Positions 50,448-63,437 of a stretch of DNA of 64,000 bases are shown here, piece after piece (positions within the stretch are counted from its first letter, which is position 1; each line of letters starts with the position of its first letter). The stretch comes from Paralvinella palmiformis (taxonomy: Eukaryota; Annelida; Polychaeta; Terebellida; Alvinellidae). The notes beneath the pieces are model-generated. The model did not search any database. It saw nothing but the letters and a program-made list of their open reading frames with translations, and was not told where the DNA came from. Position numbers and translations under genes: made by a program. The stretch covers positions 2,272,501 through 2,336,500 of the forward strand of contig JAODUP010000032.1 of assembly GCA_025642065.1 (NCBI GenBank), in the 5' to 3' direction.

Positions 50448-50460
50448 TGTGTGTGTGTGC
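50383..50460. repeat. (TA)n (GCGT)n (GT)n microsatellite
   Basis: (TA)n 50387-50416, (GCGT)8 50417-50447, GT to 50459. Confidence 0.95.
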
Positions 50461-50524
50461 TAATTTGGTTTGTTATCATGTGGCAATGTGGCTTATCATT
50501 ATTTAGTTTATGTTTATTGTTATA

Positions 50525-51385
50525 CGGCGTGGTGGTTTGTGGGATTTTGGTGGTGCAGGTATTGATATGTGGTGATGGTTTTTAGTATCATAGGGTGCTA
50601 GTTTTAGTGTTATGTGGTGATGGTTTCTAGGGTTATGTGGTGTTGACCTTTAGTGTTATGTGGTGATAGTGTTTAGTCTTACTTGGTGATGGGCTTTAGT
50701 GTTATGTGGTGATGATATTTAGTATTATTTGGTGATGCTTTTTAGTGTTATGGGGTGATGCTTTTTAATGTTACGTGGTGACAGTTTTTAGTGTTATGTG
50801 GTGATGGTTTCTAGGGTTATGTGGTGTTGACCTTTAGTAGTATGTGGTGATAGCGTTTAGTGTTACATGGTGATGACATTTATTGTTATGTGGGGATGAT
50901 CTTTAGTGTTATTTGGTGATGGTTATAAGTGTTATGGGGTGATAGTTTTTAATGTTACGTGATGATGGTTTTAGTGTTATGTGGTGATGATTTCTAGTGT
51001 CATGTGATGATGGTTATTAGTATTATGGGGTGATAGTTTTTAATGTTACGTGGTTATGGTTTTAGTGTTATGTGGTGATGATTTCTAGTGTCATGTGATG
51101 ATGGTTATTAGTATTATGGGGTGATAGTTTTTAATGTTACGTGGTTATGGTTTCTAGTGATATGTGGTGATGGTTTTAGTGTTATGTGGTTATGACCTGT
51201 TGTGTCATGTATTGATGACCGTTAGTGTTATGTGGTGATGACCTCTAGTGTTATGTGGTGCTGGTCTTTAGTGCTATGCGATGGTACTCAATTGTATTAT
51301 GTAGTGATACTATTTAGTGTTATATGGCAATAGTGTTTTAGTATTATATGTGCTATTGTGTTTAGTGTTGTGTAGTGGTGCTCCT
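50525..51385. repeat. Minisatellite, about 23-24-bp unit, about 36 copies
   Basis: Unit approximately TTTAGTGTTATGTGGTGATGG. The plus strand is almost free of C. Blocks recur at a higher order: the phrase TGGTGATGGTTTCTAGGG with its flanks at about 50620 and 50808, and a nearly perfect 90-bp block at about 50985 and 51075. Confidence 0.88.
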
Positions 51386-51421
51386 TTTTTATATATAGCG
51401 TTTCTTTTATATGGCGATCAG

Positions 51422-51600
51422 GACGCACCCATGGCCTAACTGATAGCGCAGTTGGCCACATATCTATAACAACTGGGTTCAAACCCCGGCCGGGATATGT
51501 CAGAAGGGTGTTTCATCTTTCACTTCGTCTCAGTACCTTTGGAGGTCGTTCGGCCAATGAAGCCTACCTGGTGTACAAAGTGGCCGTAAAACAGCAACAT
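51422..51600 (+). mobile_element. SINE family S2, copy c
   Basis: GGACGCACCCATGGCCTAAC head with GATAGCGCAGTTGGC and GGGTTCAAACCCCGGC, body AGAAGGGTGTTTCATCTTTC, TACCTTTGGAGGTCGTTCGG and AAAGTGGCCGTAAAACAGCA. It sits directly at the end of the 23-bp minisatellite. Confidence 0.85.
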
Positions 51601-52300
<700 letters not shown>

Positions 52301-52821
52301 GGGTGTACACAACTTTTATTAATTATCAATAACCTAATTTAAGTAGGTTATTATCAAGTGTGATATTTAGTTTTGTATGAATTAAGGTTAAATCAACAGG
52401 TAAAATATGTTTAGAACTATCTGTTTCTGATTAACTGTTGACTAAATACGGTGTTTATTTATCATACTGCTGAAGACAGACAAACAGGTAGACGGTTCTA
52501 TTGACAAATAGAGGACACACACACACATAAATACACACGTGGACTTATATGGTGACCGTAAGGGACAGATATCTACAATAACAGAAGACTAATAACCTGG
52601 GATTTATACAGACACGACAGCTCACCTTTATACATACATACATACATATAGACAGATAGACAGAAAGAAAAACAGAATGAAGTAACATAATAATATACAC
52701 AAAAATTAATAATCAGCTAAATAAATGAGAAATACCAATAAACAACCCTAAGTCTATAAAATTGTCTTTCTGTTTGCTGATGACGACGACATCGATGATG
52801 ACGATAACCAAGGGAATCGAT

Positions 52822-52853
<32 letters not shown>

Positions 52854-53266
52854 GAAATATGCTGAAACACTCATATTGGACCTGCTTACAACTTAAATAT
52901 ACAAAGCTATATTAAGTAAGCCACACCATATACAATAAATCAGATTCTGACAAATGATGACACTTAACGCCATGTGACCCGCAATACAACCGCCCTCCCC
53001 CTAGACCACAACAGATATAAAGATTGTCCTTTACGCCACAGTCCTACTTATTACCAGTAACATTTAACTTCGAATTCTGGTCATTAGGCCACAACTCCTC
53101 AAAAGCAACGTGCTCCGACGTCGTCATAAATAGGTCGGGTGGAATTTTTTTAATGCCACGACAAAGACAGTGTGGCCACTGACTACCCGAGGCTGTAGCG
53201 GTAGATATTAGTAACGTATTGCCGACGAGACAAATCTTAGTTTGGTGGAGATCAGTTCTGATAGAG
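52301..53266. other. Region upstream of PiT start
   Basis: Contains (CA)n at 52515-52527, (ATAC)n at 52633-52650 and (ATC)n at 52823-52852. The 53180-53266 part is open in frame with the ATG and is presumably 5' UTR. No TATA box or other core promoter element can be assigned; an upstream non-coding exon is possible. Confidence 0.45.
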
Positions 53267-53462
53267 ATGGATTTAGCTATACCGGACGACCAGTTATGGA
53301 TGATCGTGGTCGGTTTTATTGTAGCCTTTGGGTTGGCGTTTGGCATCGGAGCGAACGATGTCGCCAACTCGTTCGGAACTTCCGTCGGCAGCAAGGTGCT
53401 AACGCTGAAACAGGCCTGTATACTGGCATCGATCTTTGAAACACTTGGATCGGTACTGTTAG
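53267..53462 (+). CDS. SLC20A-like: PiT exon 1 (residues 1-65, phase 1 end)
   Basis: The ATG at 53267 is the first in-frame ATG after an in-frame TGA at 53180-53182. It has G at -3 and G at +4, a good context. The exon encodes a short extracellular N-terminus, the first membrane helix and [10 protein letters not shown]. The donor is G|GTAAGT at 53463, splitting a Gly codon. A non-ATG upstream extension of 16 codons (TTG at 53219) is possible in principle but has no support. A 163-codon open frame on the opposite strand (53044-53535) is only its antisense shadow. Confidence 0.94.
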
Positions 53463-55037
53463 GTAAGTATAAATAGGGATTCGTTCGTTTTAGACGATGG
53501 GGCGTTAACAAGACGAGTAACATCAATAGCAACACACCTTTGCCAGCGACAAGGACAATGATAACAATAAAAACAACAATACATGATGATGATGATGATG
53601 ATGATAATTATTTTCCTCATCATTGATTTAACAATAAAATGATAAAATAACTATTTACTTTTGTAGTGATGTGATGTTGTTGTAATATTGTTGTTTTTCT
53701 TATATCGTTCTCTTTTCTGATTGAAGTTGTTGTTGTTGTTGTTGTTGTTGTTGTGTTAACAAGAAGAACAAAATCTACATCAGATACAATTAAACTGTTT
53801 ATAATCATTGTAATCTTTTTATACGGAAATATATATTTATTTCCCTCTTTTCGTTATATTGGACTTTTTATTCGTACTTGGTATTCATTTACATAGATAT
53901 CTGACTTGTTAACACCGACCATAAGTGGTCCTATAATACTCTCATAACATATTTATAACACATACCTCCGTCGAGCTAAAAGTGTCCAGACAGTGGAACC
54001 TCGATTTAATGTGATTTTCTTTAATTGCAAGTCCGATTATATAAGTTTAAACTATGTATTGTAAGATAAGTGTACTGATCTTCAATGGCCTATTATTGCT
54101 TAGTTCTGTTTTTATTTTCAATATACAACAATATTAATTATCGCAGAAGATAATGGGAAGACTACTACGTCAGCATTTGCGTTAATGTTATTGATTCATA
54201 CACATAAAATACTAAAAATACACCAATGACAACAACGGTAATAACAGCCCATTAGTATTAGCTATATAACAAACCTTCTTGTAACAGACTGATACATCTG
54301 TAACTCTGTAACTATCAAGCAAATACTTCTAAACAGATGTGTAAGTGATGTCCTGGGCATAATATTTAACGATGTTTATGTTCGTGGAGTTAGAGGGCCA
54401 GTATCGCCACAGCACTCTCAAACGCATACACATGCGCGCGCGCGTGTGGCCACAATCACACGCACACACGCGCGTAATCACGCACAAACTGTCCACGATT
54501 ATCCCGACCTGGTCACAATTTCGGTCCAGATTAAAACTTTACTCCAGGCATAGTGATAAGTAGATTCATAAACTAAACTCAGCAATACACTGGAACTAGA
54601 TCCCGGTCCCTTCTTTAAAACATATGGATCAACAAACTGGATTGTTGTCATGTACATAAACCATATCCATCATGAGACTAGTACGTATTAGTCTTTATGT
54701 GTATCTATGTCAATATGACCTCTAACAACAACAGTGTCTGATCGTCCTGACCCTCTTAGAGCAATTTCACTACTGATGGATGTATTTAAATTCTCCTTAG
54801 ATAGTTACTTGCAAGTTGTCAACTCATACGAACAGAAACGTCTATTTTGGCTACTATTATGTTGGGGTTAGGCTATTCACGTAAACCCACATTCATTGTG
54901 ACACCACGAGAGCATTGGTATAGTCATATTTCTGTACGTGGTTGTTTCAATTGATAGGTAATGAATGGTCTGTGAACAATTTTGCAATAAATTATTATTG
55001 AAATGTGGTTGAATTAGCAGCCTTTTATTATTATTAC

Positions 55038-55080
<43 letters not shown>

Positions 55081-55235
55081 AACCAGGGTCGTGAGACGTC
55101 ATAACGTTTCTATTGTCAAATAAATGTTTAATATTTTCAATCTAAGCCCAAAACATTTCAATTACTGGACAGATCATGTACCAGCAAAAATATTAACACA
55201 TTTGGTGGCGTATCAATACTGGGCCAATAACGTCC

Positions 55236-55274
<39 letters not shown>

Positions 55275-55779
55275 TCGAAATTAACGCTCGTCTGTTCGAC
55301 ATATTATGGCATAGATATTGCCATTCCGTTTCAGTTATCATTCTGCTGAACATACTCCTCGGCGTAAAATGTTCCTAGCCAGCCAACAGTTTGTGCACGC
55401 TGGTGGAAAATGTGTGACAGGGGGAACAGAGATTCTTGTCGTCATCGTCATTGCACGAAATTCAGTCTACTTTATCCCCTGCCCGGGTTAATATGGAAAC
55501 AGAAATGGGCTCAAACTTCGGTTCCTCCAAGATGCAACAGTTGAAACCAGATGCTCTTTTAGGATCATCTAACAATGACTTGTAATTTGTTTTCTTCAAA
55601 ATATACTTTTAAGTGCATTTATAATAGTACAACACCATCCAACTTTATATTATAAAATGAACTTTATGTATTTTAAGTTTTATTTGGCATAGTCAGGACT
55701 AGTAATTTACTCTCAGAACTAGTATATTATTCAAATTACTAAAGTCCTTTGGACTAGCAGTGGATCCTAATTAGCTTCT

Positions 55780-55828
<49 letters not shown>

Positions 55829-58800
55829 TATTCAAGAGTAAATATATAAAATACTAGCATTAAACGTAGTAGATTAAGAAACTCATTTGGTATTATGTCC
55901 AAAAAAATATGATATTGCTGCAGTTTATTAAAATTATCTATAAAAATCCACTTTTTTATGCCACTCTACTCAACAAATGTTGAAGCTCAATATGGATTCC
56001 AGGTCATCAAGATTTATATCTGTTGTTGAGTTGTATGCGATATAACTGCGGATAAACATAAATATTCCTCAGTCATGTTAGTTGTTGTCCTTTCAAACAC
56101 AAATGTAGTTATCAATTTCCATTTTTTTTATCCACAATTGAGTCTCTTCTAGCCACATTTCTGTGAAACACAACTCTGTATAACTTTAGTTACGTATATA
56201 ATTAAAAGAATCTCGTAGATTTTAAGCGATAGGCTCCTAACGTTGATATGTTAAAGGTGCAAATTCTAAGTGTCTTATTGATCATCTGAGTTATTTGTAA
56301 CACGTGCTGTTGTTTAGTCGTTGGCAGTGAGCAGTGTTATAATTATATCACTCTGAAGTATCCAGGGTTAACACAATAAGAGAGGGCAAATAAACAAAGA
56401 GCATCTGGGACAGCGAGATAGAGTGTCTCTATTAGATGCTACCAGTTGATGATAACAATTGGTGGAGAAGTCGCAGCAACGTATATCAGTCCATTTTCCA
56501 CATTGGTCACATGGTCTGGCCTTTCTATTACTTTTTATCGGCTCCTTTACAGAATATACAAGGCTACTTGCCAACTTGGGCTGGTGTTTACTAACTACGG
56601 CGCCTGAGTATTGATGGATATCATCAGAAAGCGGCAGACACATAGATATTATCAATGTGTCATTAGTAACACTTGTTTTGTTTACACCGAAGACACATTC
56701 TTCCTTGACCATGTTGTGGGGGATCGGTTTTCAGCTGAGTATGGATGCCAATAAAACATCATTCGAAACTCCCATTCCGAATCCTTGATTTTTGCTACTG
56801 TGTTGGGCCAAATAATCCTCAAGTAGATCTATAACTTGTAATTGTTCGATTGCAGATAGATTTTCTTACTGTGCCCAATCAAATTAACTAAAAGCATAGT
56901 ACGTGTATATAGCATGGTATATTTTGAAAGCAATTATTAATTTATTTGTCCTTGTTTATCGCACAAAAATCATGTTAACTTAATTTATTTTTGTTTACAT
57001 GCATAAGTGCAATTTCACAATGCATTATCCTTTAATTGCTAAAAAGTTATAAATGTTTTATTCGGACAGCAGTTAAGTTATTCACGTTAGCCCGTTCTAT
57101 AAACAAAATCTAAACGACAATAATTATGTTATAGTCTGCGACAAAGAGACTTACATTGAAACTAATATCTATGATAATTATATTTCTATACTATTTAATT
57201 TTATATTGTTCATTATCAGATATTTTGAGTTTATTATCATAACATCTGACTGACTTTTGGGCCCTGTTACTTTTCCACTTCGACTATCTCGATAGATGAG
57301 AGCTGACTTTCACCGACATATATTCGTATCTATTAGCGAAACTTAAAAAGAAATTCAACCATAAAACAGATGCAATAATTATAAATATATAATAATTATA
57401 ATATGTAAATTCTTCTGATCGTGTGATTTCAAAATAATCGTCAATGGACCGATTCAATTACCCCTGGCGCCACCATGCGGCTGAATTTCGCACTGCGGTC
57501 TCCGGTTAGATGTTTAGGAATCACTGTGTTGCATGGCGATTTACGCGTGTAGTGGCCTATAAATGTCTCACCGAAAAGCTGTATCTAGGCTATTTATCAG
57601 CTATATTAGGATTTTATTTATAGTCCATTAATGGTACGTGATCCCCAGATCATAATTTTCAAATTTTGCATTAATAGGAATGGCATAGACAATAGATATA
57701 TGCCACTAAACTAAGTAACGATCAGCGCGATTTACATGGCTGTCATGGTCCGGCCTGTCTAGTTCAAAATTATTTTGTTATAACCGTTGCCATCTGACAT
57801 GACGATGTGAATGGATAAAATCGATGATCGCATAAATTGTGAATGTGATTCAATGGGCTGATTCAATGATTCTATTACTGTAACATTGGTATTTATGCAT
57901 GATATATATCGTATTGAAAGTGAACTGTTTTATTTTATGAATCAGCCATTCGTGCAATGTTTACTACATGTAAATGTCAAGGGTGTTAATACTCTAATGT
58001 AATAACATTTTTATTTAATAATATACAGGTAATACAAATATGATTGTTTCCCAGGTACAAGTAAAACTAATATTTCCAAAACTCTACATTAAATATTTTT
58101 AAATCTTCATCAAAATAAATTTACATGAATAACTACGGCTAAGCTGTGTCATTCATCTGGAAAAAATAGGTCAACTCAATCATTAGGTTATATCTTGATA
58201 AATAGTGTGTTAAATCCTTTAGAAATACATAATCGTTCAGCTGAAATACTAGTCTCAGTCTTCGTGTAATATAAAATAATTTGCTGAAAGATTTCCAGTA
58301 GTTACCGTTAGTGAAAAGTTGCCATCCCCTATTAACAGCGGGCTCCATAACTGGTTCTAACCCGAGACCGCAGTTGGTAACCGATGCAACGCATTTCGCC
58401 TGGATCTGTCTATTTATAAACGAATTTACTTTCTATGCTAGTTCACTGTATATACTGCCAATGAGTCGCGTACGTCGTCCACAGGGTGGAGCCACTTAAT
58501 GCGTTGTAAAACTACCATTTGAATAAACCAGCAAATATATTGTCTGATAATTTGATCACCACGTGTAGGTATTTATGACCAAAAAGTTCATAATGACATG
58601 GCTTCTGACACTGGTCTATGGTAATTATATATCTTCCATTCTCGTCTCTAGCTACATAAGATGGCTTTAAACAAAACACTGCGATTGACTAAGGTAATAT
58701 TTTCTATAAAAATTGTATTTAATAATAATGTTTACAATTAAGGTCTTCGGGTAACACTGAAAATAGATCGTACTGGTTTCCTAAAAGATTATTAGTACAT

Positions 58801-61800
58801 CGAGTCATTCCTTGGTTTGTGTTAAAATTTGATTTTATCTCTCACTTAATCACTCTTATGAATAAAATAAATATATGTCCACGTCACTGCGAAGGTATAC
58901 AATCTGTCATTTGGCATTGATGTGCCCATATTTTTTAGATTAAAATAGATCTAACTATAATAAATACAAGCATTGTTTATGTTAAATTCAGAAACATCCG
59001 ATACCATTTTAATGGGTCATTTTAGTAAAACTATTAACTATTCTTAGCGGTTAAAGGACATAGATATTGATCTATCGATTAAGGGGCGAGATCAACTGAT
59101 TGGATTTTTTGAGGTGGAGATCTCTGCGAGTGTTTTAAGATGTTACGACTTTTGTTACTGTCGTTCTTCTGAAAGGTTCATACCTCGTAATATTTGGCAC
59201 TTCTGTACACAATGCGCATGCGCGGCAATCACCGTAGTAATTACTCAGTAACGCACACAATATGTCCCTCTCATAAAATAAGTAACTCTCGCGTTATACC
59301 GTTAGGGGTCTATTATTAGAAATAAAATATAGTGATTACTTGGCTTATTTATAAACACAAACTATAATCTAAGTGTATTCATTAAAACTAAATGTTATCT
59401 TATGTGTTAGTCGACAATTATTACCACCAACATAAAGGTGACATTCAGAGATAGCTCACAAAAACAATGAACATCTCAGTTTAGTTTTCTAACTAATTAG
59501 ATATAGTTAACTTTATTATTCATCGGACATGTTTATGTACAAGGAGCACCAGATAACATGGATAGTAAGTACCCACTTTTAACAATAAGAAACGGGATAG
59601 TACAAATTATATAGCGATGTTGACAAATATTGACGTCACCGAGGTTTGGCATCTTCGGATGCTGATTGTGTACAGAAGTGACAAATATTATGAGGTACGA
59701 ATTTTTCAGAACAGCGTGTTTTTGTTTACGTTTCTTAGCACACGTTTATTGAAAGTAGTTTCTATCAAATGACATTGATGAAATAAAACATTATTTCAGC
59801 TGAGGTGTTACCAGCATTTAAAAACTGTTTTCCAACAAAATAAATTACATTATGTAAGAAGGAGAAACATTGCTGCCCATGTCCCTTAAAATGAACACAA
59901 GTTAAATATATTGTCCGCATCACAGTCTAATATTTCTCTGACACGTCGCTTCTGCTTCTATATTATTCGTGACCTTCGCCGTATTCGACGTTATATTTCT
60001 CTTTCAGTCGCCAAAACGATTGCTACATCACTCATTACTAGTAGGCTTGATTACTGCAACTCTCTTCTTTATAACACTGCAGCTATCTCGCACCATTTTC
60101 AAACTCTGCATTATTGCCCATCAAACTTTTTCTTCTGGAGAACCGCCATATCTATTTTTCACGCTTTCTCTAGCACCCAAGCCCAGAGAGTTCCATTCAT
60201 CTGGTTTGCATTTGTTGTCTGTTCCCGGGGTTAAACTCATGCTGGGTATCGCGCCTTTTCAGTTGCTGTCCCCCTACTCTTTGGAATCCACTCTCTGGAC
60301 ACGCTAAGTCATCAAATAGCATAGTTTCTTTCCGTCACCATTTAAAACCCTACCCTTTCAGACTCGCTTATCCTTCCTAAGTTGCCTTTCCATATGATCA
60401 TTGTTGATGAACTCTGCATTGTATCCGGGCTATCAATCTGCCCAACCCCTCTACTAGGTGGCGCCACTGAGCTCGAGTCTTTTCGAGGATATTGGCGCTA
60501 TAGAAGTTTTGCAATTATTATTAATTATTAATAACAACTGTACTTCAGAAGGTTGAAAAAAATGAATACCAAAACATTCTGATTGGAAATGAGAAATTCT
60601 ATTAAACCTACGTTTGCACAACGAAGAATTGTGTTTAGTTAGATTGTACAAACATGTTTGAACAACGCCTCTTTAATCTCGTAGTATCCAAATCAGTAAA
60701 ACCCAGATGGGCTGTGACTGGCTACAGCACAATATAGGTCAGTGAGATGTCCCCAATCCAGATAATAAAATATTACTAATTATTATTATCTCCTGTTGTA
60801 AATGGCATGTCCAAGTATCTGTTTGGTGCCACCATTATTTTATCTGATGGTATTCGAATTTTTTCCTGACGTCAGTATTCCGCTTAAGTTACTTTTAACA
60901 TGTAGTTTAAACTAGTTAAAGATGGAAGATCGATGTCTATATTATGTAATGTGAAGATTTCTAGGTAAAATGCTAAAAAATAAAGAATTACTTCATATCT
61001 AATCACTAAGATAATATACTCTATATATATATATATATTTGTGTGTGTGTGTGTTGGTGTGTGTGCTGCGTGTGTGTTTGTGTGTGTACGTGTGTGTACG
61101 TGCGTGTGTGCACGCGTGCGCGCGCGTGTGTATTAATTGTTTTATAAATATCTGTTATTTTATTTTTAGGAGCCAAAGTCTCCGACACAATAAGAAAAGG
61201 CGTTATATCAGTAGAGCTTTATCAAAACAACACGGAGCTCTTAATGGCTGGAAATATCGCAGCTTTATCGGGTAGGAAATGAAACGCTTTTCGTTGTTGT
61301 TTATAATACACGCGAACACAAGGAAACACCCACACACCCATACAAGCAAGCAAACAAACAAACACCAGATGGCTCTGGTGAGACAGTATGCGGCTCGTAT
61401 TCACGGTTTGTGATTCTCTGTGCCAGTGTCTTTTCACACATTGGTAACTAAACAAACATAGTGAAATGAAGGCTCATTAAATCAAAATGGGCTTAAATAC
61501 AATATAGGTCAGGCTAAATGCTCTCTCTTTCTCTCTTAAGGGGTGATTACTGTTGTTTTAAGTGGTATCGACTGATTTTACATGTCGTGTGTGTATGTGT
61601 GTGTGTTTGTGTATTAAACATTTTAGATATGAAAGTTTTACATGTCATGTATATATTTGAGCCCTTTCTAATGGTATATTTTATTATTTATCCCATTTTA
61701 GGCTCGTGCGTTTGGTTATTGGCTGCTACTCTTCTAAGACTTCCTGTTTCAGCCACACACAGTATAGTGGGCGCCACTGTTGGCTTCGCACTCGTCAATC

Positions 61801-62487
61801 ACGGTATACGAGGTATACAATGGATACAAATAATACTGATAGGTCAGTCGGTACTCCATAATTATATAGCATCTGTTAGAAATAATAGCTTATTGTCAAA
61901 ATCCAGATATTTACTTATTTTATTTTCTCCAGTAAGGATTCCTCTGAACAAATATTTACTTCATTTTTCTCCAGTTGGCTCATGGTTTGTCTCGCCATTG
62001 TTAGCAGGATTGGTTTCGACGGGAATCTTTTTTCTTTGTAAATTCCTAATCCTCAGCAAAGTGAGTGCTAGGACTAATAATATCTTAGTCCAAATTTGGA
62101 CCTGTTTTTATAAATATTTACGTAATAAATATCTATTCGAATATATGTCAAAATATGTGCCAATATATGTTACTATTGTACATCTGATTTACCATCCTTT
62201 ATAAAATGGCAGAAACACGACTCCATTAACAGTACTACAATAATCTAATAACGTAATTATGTTTTATTTCCAGGAAGACCCACTAGAGCCAGGACTACGA
62301 CTATTACCTTTGTTTTATGGCTTAACTGTCGTGGTGAATGTCTTTTCGGTATTTTACGAAGGACCAGAAAGTAAGTGCGAGAGAGAGATATAGATAGAGA
62401 GAGAGAGAGACCAACGCACACATATACACAAACAAACACACACGAACACACACATAGGTGAAGATATAGAGATAACACACACACTAA

Positions 62488-62539
<52 letters not shown>

Positions 62540-63218
62540 CCAGTGCTACATTTTGACAGAATACCATTATGGGGTACCTTTATACTAAGCTTTGGAGCTG
62601 GTATTCTGTGTGCTATATTTGTACGTCTGTGTCTTGTTCCTTATCAGAGGAAGCATATACGAGGTAAACAAGTATAAACTAATTTTGTACAATACGGTAC
62701 ATATGAATATGATTGTGAAATACACGGTCAATCAATTAAGCACTATCTTATTCAAAAATATTTAGCAACAAAATCCCGAACATCAATCATGGTATTTGGG
62801 TTGTGTGTTTATTGAGTATTTATCTATTTAGCTGGTGTACAAAAACTGAAAGAAGAGACCATTACCTCGACTGAATCGTCCCGTGTTAGTTGTTCATCAT
62901 CCTCAGGTAACTATAACAATAAGATAAAATGGTAAATAGTGTTTACTGCTCACAATTTATTTAGTGTCTTCTATATACTCTGTATATAATTTATAATGAA
63001 AGTTCGTCATCTAATTACTGGTGAAATAAATAAAAATACTATAAATTTTCCCTTCTTGTTTTTGTTGTTTACTTCTGAAAGGTTTTCACATATCAGAAAA
63101 AGATTCTTTGTCGATTGAGAAAGAATCTGTATCTGACCTAGAAAGTACTGATCCGCAGATAACACCATGTGATGAACAATTTGATCAAGGTTAGTCCTGA
63201 AAATGTCCCCCCCCCCCG

Positions 63219-63253
<35 letters not shown>

Positions 63254-63358
63254 GCGCGCGCGCATGCACGAACGCACCCATGCATCCATGCATGCACGCA
63301 CACACGCACGCACGCACACACGCACACACACACACGCACACACACACACGCACGCACG

Positions 63359-63437
<79 letters not shown>

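Larger units (their letters stand above)
53463..61169 (+). other. PiT intron 1 (7.7 kb)
   Basis: It holds (ATG)n at 53584-53604, (GTT)n at 53726-53754, TA microsatellites at 55043-55077, 55239-55270, 55782-55825 and 61021-61038, and a GT-rich run at 61039-61132. It also contains a LINE zinc-finger remnant (56368-56712, minus), a possible hAT-like remnant (55271-55780) and a LINE RT remnant (59895-60535, plus). No further coding exon was recognised in it. Confidence 0.85.

Noticed and set aside
53044..53535. 163-codon minus-strand frame over PiT exon 1
   Set aside because: Antisense shadow of the conserved exon; no family resemblance of its own.
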